Positions 18,777 to 26,919 of a stretch of 64,000 bases of DNA are shown piece by piece. Position numbers and translations under genes: made by a program. The stretch lies in assembly GCF_900537995.1 (NCBI RefSeq), contig NZ_LR027880.1, forward strand, positions 4,319,501 to 4,383,500, given 5' to 3'. The stretch comes from Roseburia intestinalis L1-82 (GTDB lineage: Bacteria; Bacillota; Clostridia; Lachnospirales; Lachnospiraceae). The notes beneath the pieces were generated by a model. The model saw only the letters and a program-made list of their open reading frames with translations. It did not search any database and was not told where the DNA came from. The number at the start of each line of letters is the position of its first letter. Within the stretch, counting starts at the first letter, position 1.

Positions 18777-19137
18777 TATTTTTCCTCCCCCAACATCTTG
18801 TTTGCGCAACGCTGTTGTTCCTATGCTCTGAAAGAAATTTCATTTTCCCAGTTTTAACAACATTTCTCGTTTTTTTCTTTGCGAAACCGGTTGTTCATAT
18901 TGTTATTATATATGCCACATATAACTTGCGCAATAGACACAAATCATAGAATTTGCATGCACTTTGTCTTTATATTGCATTTTATTCATATTATTTTTGT
19001 GCTTTTATAAAATATTTTTCTATAAATCCACGCCCAATTTTTGCGCAACAGCGTTCGTTTTTTTACTATATTTTTCCATTTTATCAGCAAAAATTTCTGT
19101 TTATTTACTTTATTTATAATTATTTTCAATAAATTCG
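18777..19137. other. Divergent intergenic region, AT-rich
   Basis: About 360 bp between the galactanase start (minus) and the chemoreceptor (plus). It is very AT-rich and holds a CTTTGCGAAACCGGTTG stretch at about 18880-18895 that resembles a catabolite or LacI-type half-palindrome, and a TTGCGCAA-like sequence twice (18800-18810 and 19040-19050). No gene is visible. Confidence 0.4.
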
Positions 19138-19165
19138 TTGTTTTTCGTTTGCATAGGTATATAAT
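19138..19165 (+). promoter_or_regulatory. Candidate promoter of the chemoreceptor gene
   Basis: TTGTTT (19138-19143), a 16-bp spacer and TATAAT (19160-19165), about 30 nt upstream of the ATG with its Shine-Dalgarno AAAGGAG. The pattern is of the vegetative sigma factor rather than the flagellar one. Confidence 0.5.
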
Positions 19166-19194
19166 GGAAGAAAAACGCAAAGGAGCATACGGTT

Positions 19195-21213
19195 ATGAAA
19201 AACAAAAGAAAACAGATTTCCAATGAAATCTCAATCCGCATTCTGTCGGTCGTTATCACAATATTCGTCATTTTCTCTATTGTAGTTGCGATCATGATCG
19301 GGAACATCAGCTTGTCCTCACAAAAAGACGAACTGGAACTACAGTCAAAAGCTGCCTCATATCAGCTTGAAACCTTTTTTAAAAAGTACACAACTACCGC
19401 GGAACAGATGGCTCTCAATCCCGATATACGGGAAATCCTGACTGAAACTAAATCCGGCGATTCCATTAAAGAAGCCACCCTTTATCAGGATGTATTTAAA
19501 GAGCTGCAGAGTCATCAGGCAACAGACAGTGAAAACATTCTTGCTGCCTGGATCGGTGATATTGATGCTAATGCTCTGACCCAGTCAGACGGCTATACCA
19601 GTGACAGTTCTTTTGATATCACGCAAAGAGACTGGTATCAGGTAACACAAACCGGTAAAAGTATGCTCACCAACGCTTACACAGATGTCAGCACAGGCAA
19701 ATTAATTTTAAGCGCCGCCGCACCCGTATACGATCCTTCCGGAAAAAATATTGTCGGTGTTGCCGGATTGGATATTGCCTTAGACCATATCAACGAATTA
19801 TTTTTCTCCTACACAGTAGGTGATAATGGTTTTGTAATTCTTTTAACATCTGACGGAACCATCATTTACCATCCAAATACAGATTATCAGTTAAAAACTC
19901 TTACTGAGATTGGTGTAAGTGATAATGTAGTCAATGCTCTTGGAGGTGGAAATACCGCAGTAAAATATACCATTGGAAATAAATCAAGATATGGATATAT
20001 TGTAGACATTACAGATACCGATTATTTTGTTTTAAGTTGTCTGCCAACCAGTGAATATTTTTCCAGCCTCACCATATGCATGGTTATTATGCTTGTACTG
20101 ATCGTCATCGGTATTGCAGCCACTGTCATTGCCATCCGCAAAGTCGCTTCTGCTATTACAAAACCGATCAGTACATTAAATGATGTTGCACAGGAACTTG
20201 CCAAAGGAAACCTTGATGTATCCCTTAAGATTCACTCTGACAATGAACTCGGCGAACTTTCTGACTCCATCCAGTTAACGGTAGACCGCCTGAAGGAATA
20301 CATTAATTACATTAATGAGATTACCTATGCCTTAAACCGTTTAGCAGATGGAAAATTAAAATTTACACTGAAATATGATTATGCCGGAGATTTTTCAAAA
20401 GTAAAAGAAGGTCTTATCAATATTTCTGAATCCATGCAAAACATCATGACTGATATTATCAACACTTCCAGTCAGGTGTCTGCCGGTTCTGAGGATCTTG
20501 CCAAAGCAGCACAAAGTATTGCGGAAGGCGCCACCACACAATCAGCTTCCGTAGAAGAACTTGTTGCCACCACAACTGCTGTTACCGATCAGGTAAAAGA
20601 AAATACTGCTGCTGCACAGGTTGCGGCTGATGAAACATTAAAAGTAACTGATATGATGCGAAACAGCAAAGATCAGATGTCACTAATGACAGAAGCAATG
20701 AATAAGATCACACAGACCTCCAATGAGGTTGTCGGCATCATTAAGACAATTGAAGATATCGCAGACCAGACAAATCTGTTAGCATTAAATGCTTCCATTG
20801 AAGCTGCACGGGCAGGTGAAGCCGGAAAAGGATTTGCTGTTGTTGCCTCCGAGATAGGTTCTTTAGCCGAGGAAAGCTCCAAAGCAGCCAATACGACCAA
20901 AGATCTCATCGGTATTTCCATTAACGAAATTGAACATGGAAACCAGATTGTAAATGACGTCGTCACTTCCATTCAGGAAGTCATGGAGGCTGTTCAGAAA
21001 GTAAATGAAATGATTTCAAAGAGTTCTGAAACTTATGTCCAGCAGGAGCAGAGCATGGAACAGCTTGAGATTGGTATTGAAGAAATTTCTAAAGGAGTGG
21101 AAGACAACTCTGCCGCTGCCGAAGAAACTTCTGCCACATCGGAAGAGCTTGCCGCTCAGGCTACTACGCTAGAGCAGCTTGTACAGAGATTTGACCTGAC
21201 CAACGAGGAATAA
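19195..21213 (+). CDS. Methyl-accepting chemotaxis protein with extracellular Cache sensor
   Basis: A 672-residue membrane receptor for chemotaxis. First membrane segment about 15-38, a periplasm-side dCache sensor about 45-275 ([36 protein letters not shown]), second membrane segment about 285-310, HAMP 312-360 plus a second HAMP-like stretch to about 415, then the methyl-accepting signalling domain with the conserved tip [20 protein letters not shown]. It would signal through CheW/CheA to the flagellar motor. Its position beside two polysaccharidases suggests a plant-polysaccharide-derived ligand but the ligand cannot be read from sequence. Monocistronic, ending at a strong hairpin. Confidence 0.95.
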   Translation: MKNKRKQISNEISIRILSVVITIFVIFSIVVAIMIGNISLSSQKDELELQSKAASYQLETFFKKYTTTAEQMALNPDIREILTETKSGDSIKEATLYQDVFKELQSHQATDSENILAAWIGDIDANALTQSDGYTSDSSFDITQRDWYQVTQTGKSMLTNAYTDVSTGKLILSAAAPVYDPSGKNIVGVAGLDIALDHINELFFSYTVGDNGFVILLTSDGTIIYHPNTDYQLKTLTEIGVSDNVVNALGGGNTAVKYTIGNKSRYGYIVDITDTDYFVLSCLPTSEYFSSLTICMVIMLVLIVIGIAATVIAIRKVASAITKPISTLNDVAQELAKGNLDVSLKIHSDNELGELSDSIQLTVDRLKEYINYINEITYALNRLADGKLKFTLKYDYAGDFSKVKEGLINISESMQNIMTDIINTSSQVSAGSEDLAKAAQSIAEGATTQSASVEELVATTTAVTDQVKENTAAAQVAADETLKVTDMMRNSKDQMSLMTEAMNKITQTSNEVVGIIKTIEDIADQTNLLALNASIEAARAGEAGKGFAVVASEIGSLAEESSKAANTTKDLIGISINEIEHGNQIVNDVVTSIQEVMEAVQKVNEMISKSSETYVQQEQSMEQLEIGIEEISKGVEDNSAAAEETSATSEELAAQATTLEQLVQRFDLTNEE

Positions 21214-21242
21214 CACGCTGATCTAACGCCGGAACAGTTAAA

Positions 21243-21290
21243 AAATCCCCTGTAACCAGCAATACAAATATAGCAGGTTGCAGGGGATTT
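21243..21290. terminator. Bidirectional terminator between the chemoreceptor and rpsR
   Basis: Arms AAATCCCCTGTAACC and GGTTGCAGGGGATTT form a near-perfect 15-bp stem. A and T runs on both flanks let it serve the plus-strand chemoreceptor and the minus-strand ribosomal operon, which converge here. Confidence 0.85.
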
Positions 21291-21302
21291 CTTCTATTCA
21301 CT

Positions 21303-21348
21303 GTGAATTTTATTCGTTGCGAATTTATTCGTTGCGAATTTATTCGCA
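21303..21348 (-). repeat. 15-bp tandem repeat at the rpsR stop codon
   Basis: Three copies of gcgaatttattcgtt (the outermost with one extra T and one changed base) run through the last codons of rpsR. On the minus strand they give GAA-TAA three times; the first two are in the rpsR frame, so backup stop codons follow the used one. Confidence 0.8.
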
Positions 21349-21603
21349 TACGTACGGCATTAATGCAACGTGACGAGCTCTCTTGATAGCTACTGTAAGA
21401 GCTCTCTGATGTTTTGCACAGTTGCCTGTGATACGACGAGGAAGGATTTTTCCTCTCTCAGAGATGTATCTCTTTAATTTGTTTGTATCTTTGTAATCGA
21501 TTACGTTATCTTTTCCACAGAAAACGCAAACTTTTTTTCTTCTATGCATTGGGCGTCTCTTCATTGGTGCGCCATCTTTGTCTGCTGCTTTATTGAAAGC
21601 CAT
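21340..21603 (-). CDS. rpsR: Ribosomal protein bS18
   Basis: An 87-residue small-subunit protein that binds 16S rRNA together with bS6. The CVFCGK start of the globular part, [19 protein letters not shown] and the [12 protein letters not shown] signature are diagnostic. The CxxC pair is only partly kept (CVFC), and a basic RRKK stretch precedes it. Third gene of the rpsF-ssb-rpsR operon, 58 nt after ssb. The stop codon lies in a small tandem repeat. Confidence 0.98.
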   Translation of the reverse strand: MAFNKAADKDGAPMKRRPMHRRKKVCVFCGKDNVIDYKDTNKLKRYISERGKILPRRITGNCAKHQRALTVAIKRARHVALMPYVCE

Positions 21604-21661
21604 GATAATTACCTCCTGTTGTTATCGTAAACCGCTATGTGAACCCACATCACGATTTCCA

Positions 21662-22108
21662 TTAGTTAAATGGTAACTCTTCATCAATTCCATCCGGAAT
21701 ATTCATGAAGCCATCACCTGCTGCACTGCTCGGTGACGGTCTGTCGGAAGGATTAAAACCGGAGTTATCTCCACCGCCGCTGGCATTCTTGCTTTCTGCA
21801 AACTCTACGTTCTCAGCAACAACGTCCGTCGTGTAAACACGCTGTCCGTCTTTGTTGGTGTAGCTGCCAGTCTGAATACGACCTTCCAGAACGAATTTTG
21901 TTCCCTTACGTCCGAATCTCTCCAAAAACTCTGCTGTTCTGCCAAATGCAACACAGTTGATAAAATCTGTATTCTGATCATCTCCGTCACGGCGGAAACG
22001 GCGATCTACTGCAAGTGAAAATCTTGCGATCGCAGTAGCACTCTCGCCCTGAGAATAACGGATCTCTGCGTCTCTGGTTAATCTTCCCATAAGAATAACT
22101 TTGTTCAT
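21662..22108 (-). CDS. ssb: Single-stranded DNA-binding protein
   Basis: A 148-residue SSB. Residues 1-105 form the OB fold (MNKVILMGRLTRDAEIRYSQ at the start), followed by a Gly/Ser/Pro-rich tail and the acidic tip DEELPFN that recruits repair proteins. I start it at 22108, where GAGGAATC lies upstream; the nine extra upstream codons are not conserved. It coats single-stranded DNA in replication and repair. Located between rpsF and rpsR, the usual place in Firmicutes. Confidence 0.97.
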   Translation of the reverse strand: MNKVILMGRLTRDAEIRYSQGESATAIARFSLAVDRRFRRDGDDQNTDFINCVAFGRTAEFLERFGRKGTKFVLEGRIQTGSYTNKDGQRVYTTDVVAENVEFAESKNASGGGDNSGFNPSDRPSPSSAAGDGFMNIPDGIDEELPFN

Positions 22109-22157
22109 ATACGATTCCTCTCTTCTATCAAACAAACCGTTGTCAGTTCAAAGAATC

Positions 22158-22448
22158 TTATTTCTCGTCTTTTCTTACTACTAAGAAACGAAGAACATTG
22201 TCCATGATGCGGACATCGCGCTCAACTTCTGCCGGAACAGTAGATGCAGCGTCGAACTGGATGAAATAATAGAAAGCTTCTGACATCTTCTGGATCTCAT
22301 ATGCTAATTTCTTCTTACCAGCCTCTTCTACTTCTGTTACGTTACCACCGGCACGAGTGATGTACTCTTTTGCCTTTTCTACGGTAGCTGTTCTCGCATC
22401 GTCTTCGATCTTTGCACTAACAACAAGTGCTAATTCATACTTATTCAT
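22158..22448 (-). CDS. rpsF: Ribosomal protein bS6
   Basis: A 96-residue small-subunit protein, MNKYELALVVSAKIEDD with the typical GKKKLAYEIQKMSEAFYYFIQFDA core. It binds 16S rRNA as a dimer with bS18. First gene of the operon, with AAAGGAGG ahead of the ATG and a clear promoter 80-105 nt upstream. Confidence 0.98.
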   Translation of the reverse strand: MNKYELALVVSAKIEDDARTATVEKAKEYITRAGGNVTEVEEAGKKKLAYEIQKMSEAFYYFIQFDAASTVPAEVERDVRIMDNVLRFLVVRKDEK

Positions 22449-22526
22449 GCGAATTTTCCTCCTTTTGGTCTCTGGCCCGCTCTTATATGAGTGAGCAAGG
22501 AATTTAATAATATATCACGAAGATAT

Positions 22527-22555
22527 ATTTTATCATAAAAATCAATAGTTTGCAA
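22527..22555 (-). promoter_or_regulatory. Promoter of rpsF-ssb-rpsR
   Basis: TTGCAA (22550-22555), 17-bp spacer, TAAAAT (22527-22532), minus strand. The roughly 75-nt leader contains a small GCTC/GAGC hairpin at about 22475-22495. In other bacteria the S6:S18 complex binds this leader; the match here was not established. Confidence 0.7.
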
Positions 22556-22566
22556 GAACTTTTTAC

Positions 22567-22767
22567 TCAGCTTCCTTGCTCAGCTTCCTTTTTGCGGATT
22601 TCTCTGGTATTTTTCTCCACAAGTTTTCTTGCGATCATGATCTGGTGCCCGCAGCCTAAGCATTTCAACCTGAAATCTGCACCCACGCGCAGGATCTCCC
22701 ATTCACTGCTGCCGCACGGATGCTGCTTTTTCAACCGCACCACATCACCAACTTCATATTTATCCAT
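22567..22767 (-). CDS. DUF951 family small protein
   Basis: A 66-residue protein with the family pattern YEVGDVVRLKKQHPCGSSEWEILRVGADFRLKCLGC. The CxxC at residues 37-40 and the short beta-barrel-like pattern suggest a nucleic-acid-associated role but the function is not known. In Firmicutes this gene is often next to rpsF or an MscS channel gene, as here. The last residues come from a 13-bp tandem duplication (AAGGAAGCTGAGC) that moves the reading frame into the stop. Confidence 0.85.
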   Translation of the reverse strand: MDKYEVGDVVRLKKQHPCGSSEWEILRVGADFRLKCLGCGHQIMIARKLVEKNTREIRKKEAEQGS

Positions 22768-22789
22768 AAATCCTCTCTATTCTCCTATA

Positions 22790-23263
22790 CTATTTATTCT
22801 GCGAGCAATTTGCTGCATCAATTGCGATCACAAGCATCATTCCAAGCAGTTCATCGCCCGGATTGGTAAAATCGATCACATACGTATCACCCCAGTGGAG
22901 TAATTGTTTTGAAATATGAATAATGGAACTGCAGCCGGAATATACATCATAATCCCAGCCACGGAAATCTCCCTCCACACGCCATCCATTAAAATCAATA
23001 TCATATTTCGGCTGGAACAGGGTAAACTGTTTTTCGATCTGTCCTCTTTTGATCCCACCTGTTTCAATTTCAAAGACCGGAAGAAGATTAAACAGCTTCT
23101 GACGGATCATTCCAACCTCAACATGTGCCGCATCATAGACATGGATCTGATGTCCAAGTGCAAACACCTCTGCCCTGACAAAATACCGTACATTGCCCTC
23201 CTCATCATAGACATCATAAGTATCTGACCATGAAAACACTCTCTGTTTTATCAGTAAACGCAT
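22790..23263 (-). CDS. LURP-one-related (LOR/YxjI) family protein
   Basis: A 157-residue protein of the LURP-one-related fold, a 12-strand barrel around a central helix like Tubby C-terminal domains. The start RLLIKQRVFSWSDTYDVYDE and the segment FTLFQPKYDIDFNGWRVEGD fit. Cytoplasmic, no membrane segment. Function is unknown; phospholipid association is suggested only by the fold. Gene with good AGGAG site; 22 nt ahead of the DUF951 gene and probably cotranscribed. Confidence 0.8.
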   Translation of the reverse strand: MRLLIKQRVFSWSDTYDVYDEEGNVRYFVRAEVFALGHQIHVYDAAHVEVGMIRQKLFNLLPVFEIETGGIKRGQIEKQFTLFQPKYDIDFNGWRVEGDFRGWDYDVYSGCSSIIHISKQLLHWGDTYVIDFTNPGDELLGMMLVIAIDAANCSQNK

Positions 23264-23335
23264 ACGTTACTCCTTTTTCATAGATATTACATTTTCTTTC
23301 TCCGGATATACCGTTTTAGAAAACAGCAACTTTCC

Positions 23336-24064
23336 TCATGCCTGCGGGATCTGTGAAAACACCTCACCAAGCCCCGCCTGGATCAAAAGGTCTGCCCTGC
23401 CATCCATCGGTGTCGTCGATTTGTTGATGAGCACCAGTTTATCACCACGGTAGTAATCAATCAGACCTGCTGCCGGATATACCGCCAGTGAGGTTCCTCC
23501 AATAATCAGCACATCTGCATGACTGATATAAAATACGGCATCCTCCAAGGTCTGCTGGTTTAATCCTTCTTCATAGAGCACGACATCTGGTTTGATCTTT
23601 CCACCGCATTCATCACAGAGCGGAATTTTTGTACCGAAATTTAAAATATACTCTGCATCAAATCCTTTACCACATTTCTGGCAGTAATTGCGATGTACAC
23701 TGCCATGCAGCTCTAAAACACGCTTGCTTCCGGCCATCTGATGAAGTCCGTCAATATTCTGTGTAATAACGGCTTTTACCTTGCCTGCCGCCTCTAACTC
23801 CGCCAGCTTCTGATGCGTCACATTCGGCTTTGCGTCCAGGCACAACATTTTATCACGGTAAAAACGATAAAACTCTTCCGTATGCCTCATGTAAAAGGTG
23901 TGGCTTAAGATCGTTTCCGGCGGATAATCATATTTCTGGTTATAGAGTCCGTCCACGCTCCTGAAATCCGGGATACCACTCTCCGTTGAGACTCCTGCGC
24001 CCCCGAAAAATACAATGTTATCTGATTTCTGCACCATGTCTAAGAATTTTTCAATATTTGTCAT
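23336..24064 (-). CDS. cobB: NAD-dependent protein deacylase, Sir2 family
   Basis: A 242-residue sirtuin that removes acyl groups from lysines using NAD. Seen: GGAGVSTESGIPDFRS for NAD binding, TQNIDGLH, the catalytic His in ELHGSVH (about residue 120) and two CxxC pairs (about residues 128/131 and 150/153) for zinc. The ATG at 24064 is preferred over a TTG two codons upstream because AAGGA is 6 nt before it. Monocistronic. Confidence 0.95.
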   Translation of the reverse strand: MTNIEKFLDMVQKSDNIVFFGGAGVSTESGIPDFRSVDGLYNQKYDYPPETILSHTFYMRHTEEFYRFYRDKMLCLDAKPNVTHQKLAELEAAGKVKAVITQNIDGLHQMAGSKRVLELHGSVHRNYCQKCGKGFDAEYILNFGTKIPLCDECGGKIKPDVVLYEEGLNQQTLEDAVFYISHADVLIIGGTSLAVYPAAGLIDYYRGDKLVLINKSTTPMDGRADLLIQAGLGEVFSQIPQA

Positions 24065-24132
24065 GATCAATCCTTTCCTTTTGTAATATGCCTTCGATAC
24101 GAATAATTTTAGTATATTTTCGATGTATTTTC

Positions 24133-24159
24133 AAGGGCAGCAACCTTGATGCTGCCCTT
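24133..24159. terminator. Strong GC-rich hairpin between tRNA-fMet and cobB
   Basis: Perfect 10-bp stem AAGGGCAGCA / TGCTGCCCTT with a 7-nt loop. T-runs are short on both sides, so it may be a weak terminator or a transcript-stabilising stem. Confidence 0.55.
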
Positions 24160-24181
24160 TCTGACACTGACAAATTTTATC

Positions 24182-24228
24182 AAAAAAACAGTGGCCACAC
24201 ACTGCCATCCGCAGTTATGAACCACTGT
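24182..24228 (-). terminator. Terminator of the initiator tRNA
   Basis: On the minus strand ACAGTGG pairs with CCACTGT across a long loop and is followed by seven Ts, 10 nt after the tRNA 3' end. Confidence 0.7.
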
Positions 24229-24237
24229 ATACATGAG

Positions 24238-24311
24238 TTGCGGGAACAGGATTTGAACCTGTGACCTTCGGGTTATGAGCCCGACGAGCTTCCAGACTGC
24301 TCCATCCCGCG
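24238..24311 (-). tRNA. tRNA-fMet (CAU), initiator
   Basis: A cloverleaf of 74 nt with anticodon CAT in the loop CTCATAA. It is the initiator because position 1 is C facing A72 (an unpaired first position) and the anticodon stem ends in three G-C pairs (GGG/CCC). The T arm is GGTTCAAATCC. CCA is not encoded. Confidence 0.95.
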
Positions 24312-24377
24312 ATATTGCAACAGAACAAATGCCCTGTTCGTTTACATAACATTATTATAGACCTTTTTTTCTTTTTG

Positions 24378-24902
24378 TCAAATCATTCCTGCCAGCACTA
24401 CGCTCGCAGCCATTCCTGCTGCCGTTGCAGCCAATGCCCCGGCAAGCGTATACCGGCTTTTTTTAATCTTTACACTCATGAAATAAACAGACATCGTGTA
24501 AAAAATTGTCTCCGTGCTTCCGAGCATGATCGACGCCATCCGCCCAAGCAGCGAATCCGTCCCATACTCCTTATAAATATCTAAAAGCAAACCTGTTGCC
24601 GCCGAAGATGAAAACATTTTCACAACAGCAAGTGGAAGCAGTTCGGACGGGAATCCGATCTTTTCTGTGAAAATAGCACATACATTTGAAAAACATTCCA
24701 GAAATCCGGACGCACGCAGGATTCCAACAGCAACCATCAGTCCGATCAGTGTTGGCATGATCCCTATGACTGTTTCAAATCCGTCTTTCGCTCCCTCGAT
24801 AAACTCTTCGTAGATATTGTGCCTGCACAACAGCCCATATCCGATAATCAAAAAAATCAGAAGTGGTATCATGATATCGGATAAAAACATCATTATCTGC
24901 AT
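24378..24902 (-). CDS. spmB: Spore maturation protein B
   Basis: A 174-residue membrane protein of the nucleoside-recognition/Gate family, with about five hydrophobic segments and the family stretch FSSSAATGLLLDIYKEYGTD. In Bacillus, SpmA and SpmB are needed for core dehydration in spores. Here it is separated from spmA by a c-di-GMP-type gene and an IS element. It starts 52 nt after that gene and is probably cotranscribed with it. Whether this organism makes spores is not shown by the window. Confidence 0.92.
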   Translation of the reverse strand: MQIMMFLSDIMIPLLIFLIIGYGLLCRHNIYEEFIEGAKDGFETVIGIMPTLIGLMVAVGILRASGFLECFSNVCAIFTEKIGFPSELLPLAVVKMFSSSAATGLLLDIYKEYGTDSLLGRMASIMLGSTETIFYTMSVYFMSVKIKKSRYTLAGALAATAAGMAASVVLAGMI

Positions 24903-24954
24903 AGGACACTTCCCGAAGCTGCTGTTAGTTTATTATATGTATCAACGATTCACA

Positions 24955-26619
24955 TTATTCATGCGATTTTCGCGCCAGCCGTTCATAATCCTCCTGCGGC
25001 ATCGGTTTTGCGAAATAATATCCCTGAATATAATTACAGCCAAGTCTCTTTAGCATCTGTACCTGTTTCTTTTCTTCAACGCCTTCTGCAATGACCGGCA
25101 TATCCAGCGCTTTTGCCATCTGGATAACTGCCGCTAAGATCTTTTCTCCGCGCCCATCATCTTTGCCTTTGGAAAGAAACTTCATATCAATTTTCAGCAC
25201 ATCCAGATCAATGTCCTTTAACACGTTCAAAGATGAATATCCGCTTCCAAAATCATCCATCAGAATTGTAAATCCTGCCTTGTGCAGATAATTCACCGCA
25301 TTTAAGATGACATTTTCCGTATCGGAAAAAACACTCTCCGTCAGTTCTAAGTGCAGGTACTCCGGTGGTATCCGGTATTTTTCCACAAGATTGACCAGTG
25401 ACTCTAAAAAATTTGGATTATAAAGGTTGACACGGGAAACATTCACAGAGATCGGATCCGGCTTACGTCCTGCTCTTAACGCCGTGGCAATAAGCTGGCA
25501 GACCTGATCCCACACATAATAATCAAGTTTTATAATAAAACCGTTCTTCTCGAAAACAGGTATAAACTCTCCCGGTGAAACCATCGTCCCATCCGGTTTT
25601 TTCCAGCGTACAAGTGCTTCCGCGCCACGCGGCGTATAACCATCTAACTCATACTTCGGCTGAAAATAAACGACAAACTGTTTTTCCTCAAGTGCCGTAT
25701 CCATTTCGTTTATGATCTGCTGCTCCCGCTGCATCTCTTTTCCCATCTGTTCCGTGTAGAGTGCCTCATGATGCATATACTGCCCCTTGCATTCCTGTGC
25801 CGCAATTACAGCATGCTCATAGATTGCCGATACCTCCATCTCCTTGTCCCGGATGATATAACATCCCGCCGACGTCTCAAGATAACAGCGCAGCTCCCCG
25901 TTTTTCTTCACCTGTTCCCGGATCTTCTGGGCGATCAGCAGTGCATCCTGTTCTTTTTCTACCGCAACACAGATTCCAAAAACATCGGAATTTAATCTGC
26001 CATAAGTATACGTCTTATATGCACTGAGTACACCGCAGATATTGTGCGCCATACATCTTAACAGACGGTCTCCTTCTGCCGCACCATAGAAAGAATTGAT
26101 CATTTTAAACCGGTCAATATCCAGCCGGATAAATGCAAATGTCTCATCCTTACTGTCATCTAGCATCTCCCTCGTCTTCTGGTAAAACATCTGACGGTTA
26201 TAAATTCCTGTCAGGGAATCATACTCTAAAAAGTGCTGTTTGCTCCTTTTGATAGCGTTCATGACACGAAACCAGATGATCTCCCGGTGGAATGACTTCG
26301 GTATAAAATCCCATACCCCATACTCCAGACAGCGTTTTTCATTTTCCACATTGTCTTCCGTTGTCGCAATGACGATCGGAATATACTTATATTCGCTGTG
26401 TTTTTTGAATTCCTCCAGGAAAGCAAATCCATCCATTACAGGCATAATAAGATCCAGTATAATTGCCGCTACCGAAAGTCCTTTATCCTTTTTCAGATAC
26501 TCCAGTGCCTTTTTCCCGTCTTCTGACTCTACGATCTGATAAGCTTTACGGAAAATATCAGCCAGGGACTGCCTGTTGAGCTTATTATCATCTACAATCA
26601 AGATCTTATTTTTTTTCAT
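24955..26619 (-). CDS. Response regulator with degenerate GGDEF and intact EAL domain
   Basis: A 554-residue cytoplasmic signalling protein. Residues 1-120 are a receiver domain (VDDNKLNRQ, phospho-acceptor Asp56, Lys108). Residues 130-290 are GGDEF-like, but the signature has become RLNSD (208-212), so no cyclase activity is expected. Residues 300-550 are EAL with EALVRW (334-339), DDFGSGYSS and IAEGVE, so c-di-GMP hydrolysis is likely. A sensor kinase is not encoded nearby. Its promoter (TTGTAC-17-TATAAT) lies inside the left copy of the direct repeat that flanks the IS. Unusually it stands between spmA and spmB. Confidence 0.93.
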   Translation of the reverse strand: MKKNKILIVDDNKLNRQSLADIFRKAYQIVESEDGKKALEYLKKDKGLSVAAIILDLIMPVMDGFAFLEEFKKHSEYKYIPIVIATTEDNVENEKRCLEYGVWDFIPKSFHREIIWFRVMNAIKRSKQHFLEYDSLTGIYNRQMFYQKTREMLDDSKDETFAFIRLDIDRFKMINSFYGAAEGDRLLRCMAHNICGVLSAYKTYTYGRLNSDVFGICVAVEKEQDALLIAQKIREQVKKNGELRCYLETSAGCYIIRDKEMEVSAIYEHAVIAAQECKGQYMHHEALYTEQMGKEMQREQQIINEMDTALEEKQFVVYFQPKYELDGYTPRGAEALVRWKKPDGTMVSPGEFIPVFEKNGFIIKLDYYVWDQVCQLIATALRAGRKPDPISVNVSRVNLYNPNFLESLVNLVEKYRIPPEYLHLELTESVFSDTENVILNAVNYLHKAGFTILMDDFGSGYSSLNVLKDIDLDVLKIDMKFLSKGKDDGRGEKILAAVIQMAKALDMPVIAEGVEEKKQVQMLKRLGCNYIQGYYFAKPMPQEDYERLARKSHE

Positions 26620-26670
26620 TGGTATCCCTCACTTTCTCTGAGGATTTGTCTTACACATAAATCTATTCTT

Positions 26671-26699
26671 ATTATAATGTCTTTTATCAAATAGTACAA
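26671..26699 (-). promoter_or_regulatory. Promoter of the REC-GGDEF-EAL gene
   Basis: TTGTAC (26694-26699), 17-bp spacer, TATAAT (26671-26676) on the minus strand, about 52 nt upstream of the start codon. It lies wholly inside the left 114-bp repeat, with its -10 box at the very edge. The same promoter exists in the right copy (28746-28774), where it points into the IS on the strand opposite to the transposase. Confidence 0.75.
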
Positions 26700-26784
26700 C
26701 GAATTATTTGTCAGATTTTGTAAATATTTTGTCTGATTTTACAAAAAATAATCGCAGTCAGTGTACTGCATGTCGTTGCGATCA
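26671..26784. repeat. Left copy of the 114-bp direct repeat flanking the IS
   Basis: Identical over 114 bp to 28746-28859. It is a displaced copy of the 3' end of spmA (last 24 codons and stop) plus the promoter of the next gene. The flanking bases differ immediately outside. This fits the very long target duplications reported for IS1634-type elements. Confidence 0.92.
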
Positions 26785-26846
26785 CGGGAGTTTGACACAT
26801 TGAAATCCAAAAAAGTACCACAAAGCCTTGAAATAGGCTTATTTTT

Positions 26847-26875
26847 TTGTCAAATTTTTATTTTTATTATATAGT
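26847..26875 (+). promoter_or_regulatory. Promoter of the transposase gene
   Basis: TTGTCA (26847-26852), 17-bp spacer, TATAGT (26870-26875), about 45 nt upstream of the GTG start. Confidence 0.6.
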
Positions 26876-26919
26876 AATATTTGGTGATATGTGGTATAAT
26901 AGTGACAGAGGTGATTATT

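Noticed and set aside
23229..23250. A third copy of the ACACTCTC hairpin element
   Set aside because: AACACTCTC is present but inside the LURP-one coding region, without the stem arms or the following terminator.
24133..24159. Small regulatory RNA between cobB and the initiator tRNA
   Set aside because: The strong 10-bp hairpin alone, without a promoter on either side, is better explained as a terminator or processing stem.
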